Shown here: in pieces, positions 7,856-15,859 of the stretch
How the letters are laid out: the number at the start of each line of letters is the position of its first letter
Numbering within the stretch: the first letter of the stretch is position 1
Assembly: GCF_001552635.1 (NCBI RefSeq)
Contig: NZ_BCRO01000024.1
Coordinates: 1-64,000 of the forward strand
DNA length: 64,000 bases
Direction: 5' to 3'
Source: Actinomadura hibisca NBRC 15177
Lineage (GTDB): Bacteria > Actinomycetota > Actinomycetes > Streptosporangiales > Streptosporangiaceae
Translations under genes and position numbers: made by a program
Notes under the pieces: model-generated
Database searches by the model: none
Seen by the model: only the letters and a program-made list of their open reading frames with translations
What the model was told of the DNA's origin: nothing

Positions 7856-9007
7856 CTAGTCCGCGCGCTCGGGCCCGGCGGGGATCTCCCCGTGAATGCG
7901 GCCGTCCGTGTCGGTGAGGGGGTGGCCCGAACCACCCCAGCGCAGCTGCACCAGTTCCGCCGCGATCGACACCGCCGTCTCTTCTGGCGTGCGCGCGCCG
8001 AGGTCGAGGCCGATGGGCGAGCGCAGCCGGGCCAGCTCCGCGTCGGTCAGGCCCGCCTCGCGCAGCCGGGCGAGCCGGTCCTCGTGGGTGCGGCGCGAGC
8101 CCATCGCGCCGACGTACCCGGCGGGGGTGCGCAGCGCGACCTCCAGCAGCGGCACGTCGAACTTGGGGTCGTGGGTCAGCACGCAGACGGCGGTGCGCCC
8201 GTCCACGCCGCCCTCGCGCACGGCCTCGTCCAGGAACTTGTGCGGCCACTTCACCACGACCTCGTCGGCGTCGGGGAAGCGCTTGCGGGTGGCGAACACC
8301 GGGCGCGCGTCGCACACCGTCACGTGGTAGCCGAGGAACTTGCCGACGCGGGCGACGGCGGCGGCGAAGTCGATCGCGCCGAACACCAGCATCCGGGGCG
8401 GCGGCGCGAACGAGTGCACGAACACCGCCAGCTCGTCGAGGCGGCGTTCGCCCTGGCGGCCGTAGTGGCGCTGCCCGGTGAGGCCCTGGGCGAGCATCCC
8501 GCGCGCGTCGTCGTCCACGGCGGCGTCGAGCCGGGCGGCGTGCGGCTCGCCGGGGGCCAGCGAGCCGGACGCGCGGTCGGGCCAGACGACCCGGCGCGCC
8601 CCCACGCGGCCGGGCCCGGCGACGACGGTGGCGACCGCGACGGGCTCGTGCCCGCGGATGGACGCGGCGACCTGCGGGAACTCGGGGAAGGTCGCGGGCC
8701 CGACCGGCTCGACCAGCACGTCCAGGACGCCGCCGCAGGTCAGGCCCACGCTGAACGCGTCGTCGTCGCTGACGCCGTAGCGCTGCACGACCGGCTCGCC
8801 GCTCGCCAGGACCCGCTGCGCGAGGTCGTAGACCGCGCCCTCCACGCAGCCGCCCGACACGCTCCCGGCGACCTCGCCGCCCGGTGACACCGCCATGGCC
8901 GCGCCGGGCGGGCGGGGCGCGCTGCGGAAGGTGTCGACCACCGTGGCCAGGCCGAAGGTCTCCCCGGCCGTGTACCAGGCGGCGATGTCGCCGAGCACGT
9001 CACGCAT
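7856..9007 (-). CDS. xdhC: XdhC/CoxF family molybdoenzyme maturation protein
   Basis: 383 aa. The N-terminal XdhC/CoxI domain has SVSGGCVEGAVYDLA (about 48-62) and LTCGGVLDVLVEP with the conserved cysteines. The C-terminal Rossmann domain begins near RMLVFGAIDFAAAVARVGKFLGY and has CVLTHDPKFDVPLL and YVGAMGSRRTHEDRL. Family knowledge: XdhC binds the Mo cofactor, mediates its sulfuration and inserts it into xanthine dehydrogenase-type apoenzymes. The start overlaps the end of coxE by 8 nt. No target enzyme is encoded in this window. Confidence 0.9.
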   Translation of the reverse strand: MRDVLGDIAAWYTAGETFGLATVVDTFRSAPRPPGAAMAVSPGGEVAGSVSGGCVEGAVYDLAQRVLASGEPVVQRYGVSDDDAFSVGLTCGGVLDVLVEPVGPATFPEFPQVAASIRGHEPVAVATVVAGPGRVGARRVVWPDRASGSLAPGEPHAARLDAAVDDDARGMLAQGLTGQRHYGRQGERRLDELAVFVHSFAPPPRMLVFGAIDFAAAVARVGKFLGYHVTVCDARPVFATRKRFPDADEVVVKWPHKFLDEAVREGGVDGRTAVCVLTHDPKFDVPLLEVALRTPAGYVGAMGSRRTHEDRLARLREAGLTDAELARLRSPIGLDLGARTPEETAVSIAAELVQLRWGGSGHPLTDTDGRIHGEIPAGPERAD

Positions 9008-10103
9008 GTGCGCCTCCCATCAGGCGGGCCAGTTCCTCCAGCGCCGCCAGGCTGTGCCCGGACACGAAGTCGTCGAGATGCGGCAGTGCGGCCTTCATGC
9101 CCGCCGTGAGGGGTTCGTATCCGGGACGGGCCTTGTGGGGATTGGCCCACACCACCCGGTGCGCGAGCCGCCGCAGCCGCGCCATCTGCGCGCCGAGCAG
9201 CTCCGCGTCGCCGCGCTCCCAGCCGTCGGACGCGATGACGACGGTCGCGCCGCGCGCCATGCCGCGCTGCCCGAACCGGTCGAGGAACTCCTTCAGCTCC
9301 TCGCCCAGCCGCGTGCCGCCGCTCCAGTCGGGGACCGCCGCCGACACCGCCGCCATCGCCGCGTCCGGATCGCGGTGGCGCAGCTCGCGGGTCAGACGGG
9401 TCAGCCGGGTGCCGACGCTGAACACCTCGGTGGTGCGGCCGCCGGAGCGGGCGGCGGCGTGCGCGAAGCGCAGCAGGGCGTCGGCGTAGGGGGTCATGGA
9501 GCCGCTGACGTCGACCAGCAGCACCGCGCGGCGCGGCCGGGTGCGGTGCGCGCGGTGCCGCAGGAGCGAGATCTCGCCGCCGCGCCGCAACGTCTCGCGG
9601 ACGGTGCGGCCGGGGTCGAGCCGCCCGGTGGGCGCGGGCGCGAAGCGGCGGGAGCGGCGGCGGTCGGCGGCGGCGTCCAGCAAGGCGATCAGCCGGTTGA
9701 CCTCGGCGCGCTCGGCGGCGGTCAGGCGGGACACGTCGCGGGCGCGCAGCACCTCCACGCCGCTGGCGGTGGCCAGTTCGGCGTTCTCGTCGCGCTCCTC
9801 GCCGCCGTTGTCGCGCGCCTGCGGGACGGCGGCGCGCCGCACGACCACCGGCGGCGGGACGCGGCGGCCGGGGCGCGGGACGGCCCCGGAGAAGTAGGCG
9901 GCGAAGCAGCGGTCGTAGCGGGCCAGGTCGTCGGGGTCGGCGCACAGGGTGAGCCGTCCGGCCCAGTAGACGTCCACCGGGTCGAGCACGTCGAGATGGT
10001 CGAGCGCGCGCACCATCGTCTGGACGCGCTCCGGATCGGCGCTGCCTCCCGCCGCGCGCAGCGTCCGCGCGAACCCGGTGACGGTGGCGACCACGTCCTG
10101 CAC
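9000..10103 (-). CDS. coxE: VWA domain protein CoxE-like
   Basis: 367 aa. The C-terminal von Willebrand A domain carries the MIDAS motif VDVSGSM (DxSxS), a later SGGTRLG threonine segment and VIASDGWERGD. The N-terminal helical half is typical of CoxE (DUF58/VWA_CoxE). In CO-dehydrogenase systems CoxE works with the MoxR ATPase CoxD in post-translational maturation of the Mo active site. It is located 3 nt after coxD and overlaps xdhC by 8 nt, confirming a four-gene maturation operon. Confidence 0.88.
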   Translation of the reverse strand: MQDVVATVTGFARTLRAAGGSADPERVQTMVRALDHLDVLDPVDVYWAGRLTLCADPDDLARYDRCFAAYFSGAVPRPGRRVPPPVVVRRAAVPQARDNGGEERDENAELATASGVEVLRARDVSRLTAAERAEVNRLIALLDAAADRRRSRRFAPAPTGRLDPGRTVRETLRRGGEISLLRHRAHRTRPRRAVLLVDVSGSMTPYADALLRFAHAAARSGGRTTEVFSVGTRLTRLTRELRHRDPDAAMAAVSAAVPDWSGGTRLGEELKEFLDRFGQRGMARGATVVIASDGWERGDAELLGAQMARLRRLAHRVVWANPHKARPGYEPLTAGMKAALPHLDDFVSGHSLAALEELARLMGGAHA

Positions 10104-10106
10104 GCG

Positions 10107-10994
<888 letters not shown>

Positions 10995-11041
10995 GTCACA
11001 CAGGCTACAACCCAAAAATCATGTTAATTCAGTAGGGAAAG

Positions 11042-12361
11042 TTGACTTCAAGCGCGCAGATCAGCAGCATCATGGGCATGGACGCAGACCTGACCGACGA
11101 GGCCGTCTACGAGCAGATCCGTGCAGAAGAGGCCCACCCCGGAGCGTTGTCCCGGCGCGGGTTGCTCCGCCTTTCGGCGGGCGCGGCCGGTGCGGGCCTG
11201 GGCGTGGTGCTCGCCGATCCCGCGCGCGCCGCCGCCCCCGCGCTCGCGGCACCGGCCGCCGCTCCCGCCACCGGGATCGTCAAGCCGCTGCCGCCGGAGC
11301 TGTTCGTCCCGCAGGGCACCAACGCCGAGATGCGGTGGGAGGCGATGCGCGGTCAGGGCTACACCACGCCCAACGACCGGTTCTTCGTGCGCAACCACGT
11401 CGCCACGCCGCTGATCGACGCGCGCACCTGGCGGCTGAAGTTGTGGGGCACCGGTCTGCACGGCTCCCCTGGCGAGGACCGGCCCGTCGAGTTCTCCTAC
11501 GAGGACCTGCTCCGGATGCGCGCCGAGACGCTCACCGCGTTCATCGAATGTACGGGCAACAACCGCAGCTTCTACGCCTCCCAGCAGGGGCAGCAGGTGT
11601 CGGGCACCCCCTGGGGGCGGGGCGCGGTCGGCGTCGCGCGCTGGCGCGGGGTGCGGCTCGCGACCGTCCTGGAGCGCGCCGGGCTGACCCGGCGGGCCGT
11701 CGACCTGCTGCCGCGCGGCCTCGACGCCGACTACGTCGACAAGGGCGAGAACCTGGGCCGGGTGCGCCGCCCGCTGCCGCTCGCCAAGGCCCTCAAGGAC
11801 GTGCTGCTCGCCTACGAGATGAACGGCGCGCCGCTGCCGCCCGACCACGGCTTCCCGGTCCGGCTCGTGGTGCCGTCGTGGGTCGGGATCGCCTCCGTCA
11901 AGTGGCTCGGCGACATCGAGGTGGCCGACCGGCCGCTGTTCTCGCCGTGGAACACCCGCTACTACCGGTTGTTCGGGCCGGACCAGCCCGCCGAGGGCAG
12001 CGCGCCGCTGACCCGGATGAACGTCAAGAGCGCGTTCGAGCTGCCGTTCGACGCGACGTTCGCGGCGGGCCGCGCCCACGTCCTGCACGGCCGCTCCTGG
12101 TCGGGCAACGGGCGCGTCCGGCGGGTGTCGGTCAGCGTGGACGGCGGCGCGAGCTGGCGGCCCGCCCACCTGCGCGGGCCCAACCACGCGCGCGGCTGGG
12201 TGCGCTGGGAGCTGCCGTGGCGGCCGCGCGCCGCCGGGCGGTACGAGCTGCTGGCGCGCGCCACCGACGAGACCGGCGCGCGGCAGCCCGACGTCGCCCC
12301 CTACAACACCCTCGGCTACCTCTTCGGGGCGGTCGTGCGGCACCCCGTCACCGTCAGATAA
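11042..12361 (+). CDS. Sulfite-oxidase-family molybdopterin oxidoreductase, Tat-exported
   Basis: 439 aa if the TTG at 11042 is used (AGGGA just upstream); ATG codons at 11072 and 11078 would shorten the n-region without loss of the Tat signal SRRGLLRLSAG (twin arginine 38-39). The oxidoreductase molybdopterin-binding domain contains FIECTGNNRSF with the Mo-ligating Cys170. The C-terminal Mo-co dimerisation domain is seen in VRRVSVSVDGGASWRPA and GWVRWELPW. Family members oxidise sulfite or reduce S- or N-oxides in the periplasm or extracellular space. It heads an operon with an SBP56 protein and a membrane protein, which points to extracellular sulfur-compound oxidation (inference). No heme domain is present, so electrons must leave through another carrier. 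Confidence 0.85.
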   Translation: MTSSAQISSIMGMDADLTDEAVYEQIRAEEAHPGALSRRGLLRLSAGAAGAGLGVVLADPARAAAPALAAPAAAPATGIVKPLPPELFVPQGTNAEMRWEAMRGQGYTTPNDRFFVRNHVATPLIDARTWRLKLWGTGLHGSPGEDRPVEFSYEDLLRMRAETLTAFIECTGNNRSFYASQQGQQVSGTPWGRGAVGVARWRGVRLATVLERAGLTRRAVDLLPRGLDADYVDKGENLGRVRRPLPLAKALKDVLLAYEMNGAPLPPDHGFPVRLVVPSWVGIASVKWLGDIEVADRPLFSPWNTRYYRLFGPDQPAEGSAPLTRMNVKSAFELPFDATFAAGRAHVLHGRSWSGNGRVRRVSVSVDGGASWRPAHLRGPNHARGWVRWELPWRPRAAGRYELLARATDETGARQPDVAPYNTLGYLFGAVVRHPVTVR

Positions 12362-12369
12362 GGACCCCC

Positions 12370-13770
12370 ATGGCGTTCTGGAAGCCCGACCCCACCTTCT
12401 ACGCCTCCCCCCGGGACGCGGTCGCCGCGCCGCCGGAGAAGCTCGCCTACGTGGCCGCGTTCGACCGGTCGGCCACCGAGCCCGACGCCATCGCGGTGCT
12501 GGACGTCGATCCGGACTCGGCCTCCTACGGGGAGGTCGTCGGCTGGACCGAGCTGCCCTTCACCGGCGACGAGCTGCACCACTTCGGGTGGAACGCGTGC
12601 AGCAGCGCGTTGTGCCCGTACGCGCCGCACCCGCACGTGGAGCGCCGCTACCTGATCGTGCCGGGGCTGCGGTCGTCGCGGATCTACGTCATCGACACCA
12701 AGGAGAAGCCGACCTCCCCCGAGATCGTCAAGGTGATCGAGCCGGAGGAGCTGGCCGACAAGGCGGGCTACTCGCGCCCGCACACCGTGCACTGCGGGCC
12801 GGAGGGGCTGTACGTGACGGCCCTCGGCGGGGCGCACGGCAACGACGGGCCGGGCGGGATCGCGCTGCTGGACCACGACTCGTTCGAGGTGCGGGGCCGC
12901 TGGGAGGTGGACCGGGGGCCGCAACACTTCGCCTACGACGCCTGGTGGCACATCGCCCACGACGTGCTGGTGACCTCCGAGTGGGGCACCCCGTCGATGG
13001 TCGAGGACGGCGTGGTCGGCGAGCTGCTGCTCGGCCGCAAGTACGGCCACGCGCTGCACTTCTGGGACCTGCGCAAGCGCAAGCACGTCCAGACCGTGGA
13101 CCTGGGCGACGAGCACCAGATGGTCCTGGAGCTGCGGCCCGCGCACGACCCGACCAAGCAGTACGGGTTCGTGGGCGTGGTGGTGAGCGTCGAGGACCTG
13201 TCGGCGTCGGTGTGGGTGTGGCACCGCGACGGCGACGCGTGGGCGGCCAAGAAGGTCATCACCATTCCCGCCGAACCGGCCGACGCGGCGGACCTGCCGC
13301 CGGTCATCCAGCCATTCGGCGCGGTCCCGCCGCTGGTCACCGACATCGACCTGTCGGTGGACGACCAGTGGCTCTACGTCTCGTGCTGGGGCACCGGCGA
13401 GCTGAAGCGCTACGACGTGTCCGACCCGTTCAACCCCGTCGAGGCGGGCTCGGTGCGCATCGGCGGCATCGTGAACCGCACGCCGCACCCGGCGCAGCCG
13501 GACGTGCCGCTGGCGGGCGGCCCGCAGATGGTCGAGGTCAGCCGCGACGGCAAGCGCGTCTACGTCACCAACTCCCTGTACGGGTCGTGGGACGACCAGT
13601 TCTACCCCGACGGCGTCGGCGCGTGGATGGCCAAGCTCGACTCCACCCCCGGCGGCTTCACCTTCGACGAGCGCTTCTTCCCCAACGGCGCCGACTTCCG
13701 GGGCCGCCGCCCCCACCAGACCCGCCTCCAGGGCGGCGACGCCTCCTCCGACTCCTACTGCTACCCGTGA
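12370..13770 (+). CDS. Selenium-binding protein 1 (SBP56) / methanethiol oxidase family protein
   Basis: 466 aa with full-length similarity to SBP56: DELHHFGWNACSS with the conserved reactive Cys77, SSRIYVIDTKEKP, PHTVHC, VTSEWGTPSM, HQMVLELRPAHDP, TDIDLSVDDQWLYVSCWGTG and GGPQMVEVSRDGKRVYVTNS. The metal-ligating histidines of the family appear retained. Characterised bacterial and human members oxidise methanethiol to formaldehyde, H2S and H2O2. The C-terminal GGDCSSD of animal SELENBP1 reads GGDASSD here. AAGGA five nt before the ATG overlaps the upstream stop codon, so the gene is coupled to the molybdoenzyme. No signal peptide is visible, so the protein is probably cytoplasmic unless carried out with a partner. 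Confidence 0.9.
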   Translation: MAFWKPDPTFYASPRDAVAAPPEKLAYVAAFDRSATEPDAIAVLDVDPDSASYGEVVGWTELPFTGDELHHFGWNACSSALCPYAPHPHVERRYLIVPGLRSSRIYVIDTKEKPTSPEIVKVIEPEELADKAGYSRPHTVHCGPEGLYVTALGGAHGNDGPGGIALLDHDSFEVRGRWEVDRGPQHFAYDAWWHIAHDVLVTSEWGTPSMVEDGVVGELLLGRKYGHALHFWDLRKRKHVQTVDLGDEHQMVLELRPAHDPTKQYGFVGVVVSVEDLSASVWVWHRDGDAWAAKKVITIPAEPADAADLPPVIQPFGAVPPLVTDIDLSVDDQWLYVSCWGTGELKRYDVSDPFNPVEAGSVRIGGIVNRTPHPAQPDVPLAGGPQMVEVSRDGKRVYVTNSLYGSWDDQFYPDGVGAWMAKLDSTPGGFTFDERFFPNGADFRGRRPHQTRLQGGDASSDSYCYP

Positions 13771-14390
13771 CCGACGGCTCCCTGGCCGCCCTGGTGGCCC
13801 TGGGCGCCTTCCACGGACTGAACCCCGGCATGGGGTGGTTGTTCGCGGTCGCCCGGGGCCTCCAGGAACGCAGCCGCGCCCTGGTGTTGCAGTCGTTGCC
13901 CGCCATCGCCGCCGGGCACGCCGCGTCGGTGGGCGCGGTCGCGGTGCTGGTGGCGCTCACCCGGTCGGTCGTCGCGGCCCAGGCCGTCGCGATCGGCGGC
14001 GGGCTGCTGCTGACGGCGTTCGGACTGTGGCGGCTGCTGTCGCGGCGGCACTTCCGCTGGGTCGGCATGAAGATCTCGCTGCTCCAGCTCGCCGGCTGGT
14101 CGTTCCTCATGTCGTCGGTGCACGGCGCGGGCCTGATGTTGCTGCCCGTGCTGACCTCCGCGCCCGCCCCCGAAGGCCACGACCACGGCCTGGGCGGCGA
14201 CCTGTCGGCCGGGCTGTTCGTCACCGGCGTGCACACCCTCGCCATGTTCGCCGTCGCGGGGCTGATCGCGGTGCTGGTGTACGAGGTGGTGGGGCTGGCG
14301 GTGCTGCGCCGCGCCTGGTTCGACCTCGACCGGGTGTGGGCGGTCGCGCTCGTCGGCGCGGGCGCGGCCACCCTGTGGACCGCTTTTTGA
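13767..14390 (+). CDS. Small multi-pass membrane protein, NicO/HupE-like motif
   Basis: 207 aa, GTG start overlapping the SBP56 stop by 4 nt (GTGA). About six transmembrane helices are predicted by eye. Helix 1 holds GAFHGLNPGMGW, resembling the H-x4-G/D metal-binding helix of the NicO/UreH/HupE Ni-Co transporter superfamily but with GM in place of the usual GH/D. A short EGHDHG histidine stretch (about residue 132) lies in a loop and could bind metal. Tight coupling to the SBP56 gene suggests a role in metal supply or in transport for this pathway; a specific function is not assignable. Confidence 0.75.
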   Translation: MTDGSLAALVALGAFHGLNPGMGWLFAVARGLQERSRALVLQSLPAIAAGHAASVGAVAVLVALTRSVVAAQAVAIGGGLLLTAFGLWRLLSRRHFRWVGMKISLLQLAGWSFLMSSVHGAGLMLLPVLTSAPAPEGHDHGLGGDLSAGLFVTGVHTLAMFAVAGLIAVLVYEVVGLAVLRRAWFDLDRVWAVALVGAGAATLWTAF

Positions 14391-14487
14391 TCACGATTGC
14401 GGTGATCTGCTTGCCCCCGTCCGGGCGGCCTGCCACGCTCCGTAGTTCATTCGCGGGGCCCGCGGGGGCCGAGGGAACGGGGTCGAC

Positions 14488-15405
14488 ATGAGGGCGTCAG
14501 CACGCTGGACCGGACGTTGCGCGATCGCGGTGGTCACCACCGCCCCGCTGGTCGCGGTGCCCGCGCTCACCGCCGACGCCGCGGCCGGGCCCGCCGGGGT
14601 CGGCGCGAAGTCGGCCTACCTGTGGGACATCGGCGGCAAGAAGACCCGCTGGAACCGGGCCGCCGACACCCGCCGCCCCATCGCCAGCATCACCAAGGTG
14701 ATGACCGCCGCCGTCGTGCTGCGCAGCGGCGGGCTCGACCGCGTCCTGACCGTCAAGCAGAAGCACCTGGACTACGCCTTCCGGCAGGGCGGCAGCTCGG
14801 CCGGGCTCCGCGCGGGCGACCGGCTGACGGTGCGCCAGCTCCTCAACGCGATGATGTTGCCCTCGGGCTGCGACGCCGCCTACGTGCTGGCCGACGCCTA
14901 CGGCCCCGGCTGGCGCGGGTTCGTCACCAAGATGAACAAGACGGCCCGCGCGCTGAAGATGTCGCGCACCACCTACGCGAACTTCGACGGGCTGCCCTGG
15001 CCGTCGGCGACGTCGACGAACTCCACCGCGCGCGACCAGATCAGGCTGGGCCACTACCTGATGCTGGGCAAGGAGTTCCGCGCGATCGTGGGCCGCAAGA
15101 CCTACAACCTGCCCGCCAACCGCTACCACAAGGCGTACTACTGGCGGAACACCAACCGCCTGCTGGGCTCCTACAGCGGCGCGGCCGGGGTGAAGACCGG
15201 CTCCACCAACGCGGCCGGGTACTCGCTGCTGTTCACCGCCCGGCGCGGCAACCGCAACCTGCTCGGCGTCGTGCTGAACAGCTCCACCACCAACGAGCAG
15301 GCCCGCTTCACCGACGCCGCGAAGATGCTCAACTGGGGCTTCGGCGTGCGGACCATGAGCGCCTACCGCGTCCCGGAGGTTCCGGCCGGGGCGAACGTCG
15401 ACTGA
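14488..15405 (+). CDS. D-alanyl-D-alanine carboxypeptidase (S11 family)
   Basis: 305 aa with an N-terminal signal peptide (hydrophobic AIAVVTTAPLVAVPAL). Penicillin-binding motifs are SITK (67-70), SGC (126-128, in place of the classical SxN) and KTG within GVKTGST. The enzyme trims the terminal D-Ala of peptidoglycan pentapeptides outside the membrane. There is no C-terminal amphipathic anchor or PBP5 C domain, so it is probably secreted. Cys in the third position of the second motif is, to my knowledge, a recurrent actinobacterial variant, not a sign of inactivation. The stop overlaps the next start by 1 nt. Confidence 0.92.
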   Translation: MRASARWTGRCAIAVVTTAPLVAVPALTADAAAGPAGVGAKSAYLWDIGGKKTRWNRAADTRRPIASITKVMTAAVVLRSGGLDRVLTVKQKHLDYAFRQGGSSAGLRAGDRLTVRQLLNAMMLPSGCDAAYVLADAYGPGWRGFVTKMNKTARALKMSRTTYANFDGLPWPSATSTNSTARDQIRLGHYLMLGKEFRAIVGRKTYNLPANRYHKAYYWRNTNRLLGSYSGAAGVKTGSTNAAGYSLLFTARRGNRNLLGVVLNSSTTNEQARFTDAAKMLNWGFGVRTMSAYRVPEVPAGANVD

Positions 15406-15764
15406 TGCGCAGAACCCTCGTCCCACTGCTCGCCGTCCCCCTCCTGGCCGCCGCGCTGACCGCCTGCGGCGGCGAGGAGAAGAAGGCCCCGGCGGGCCAC
15501 CCGTTCGCCGGGACCTGGCGCAGCGGCGAAGGGGCGTCGCCCGGCGCGGGCGGCACCACCCTGACTGTGGACGCCAAGGGCGGCCTGCGCTTCAAGAGCA
15601 GCCGGGAGTGCACGGGCACGGTCGACGGCGGCGGCCCCTACCGCTTCGCGATCGACTGCGGGGAGAACAAGCTGACGGGGACGTCGGCGGGCCCGCCGAC
15701 GTCCGGCGCGTTCACGATGACGTGGCCGGACGGCGACACCAGCGAGTTCCGCGCCGCGTCCTGA
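15405..15764 (+). CDS. Small lipoprotein of unknown function
   Basis: 119 aa. The signal sequence MRRTLVPLLAVPLLAAALTAC ends in a lipobox with Cys21, so the mature protein should be membrane-anchored outside the cell. The remaining domain is a small beta-rich sequence with TWRSGE, LTVDAKGGLRF and FTMTWPDGDTSEF, resembling lipocalin-like or META-like single-domain lipoproteins, but no family is recognised with certainty. Cys residues in RECTG and IDCGE could pair. The start codon overlaps the carboxypeptidase stop by 1 nt, indicating co-expression with a peptidoglycan enzyme. Confidence 0.8.
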   Translation: MRRTLVPLLAVPLLAAALTACGGEEKKAPAGHPFAGTWRSGEGASPGAGGTTLTVDAKGGLRFKSSRECTGTVDGGGPYRFAIDCGENKLTGTSAGPPTSGAFTMTWPDGDTSEFRAAS

Positions 15765-15859
15765 CCGTCAGCCCACCAGGCCCCGGTCCCGTTCCGTTGG
15801 CCGTCTTCTACCTGCATGATGAAGGCCAGGGGACGCGGAACCTCGGACAGGTGGTCACG

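Noticed and set aside
12370..13770. Selenocysteine-containing SBP56
   Set aside because: The conserved position is encoded as Cys and no in-frame TGA or SECIS-like context is present.
14863..14875. SGC instead of SGN in the D-Ala-D-Ala carboxypeptidase as a sign of inactivation
   Set aside because: The variant is common among actinobacterial S11 enzymes and the SxxK and KTG motifs are intact.
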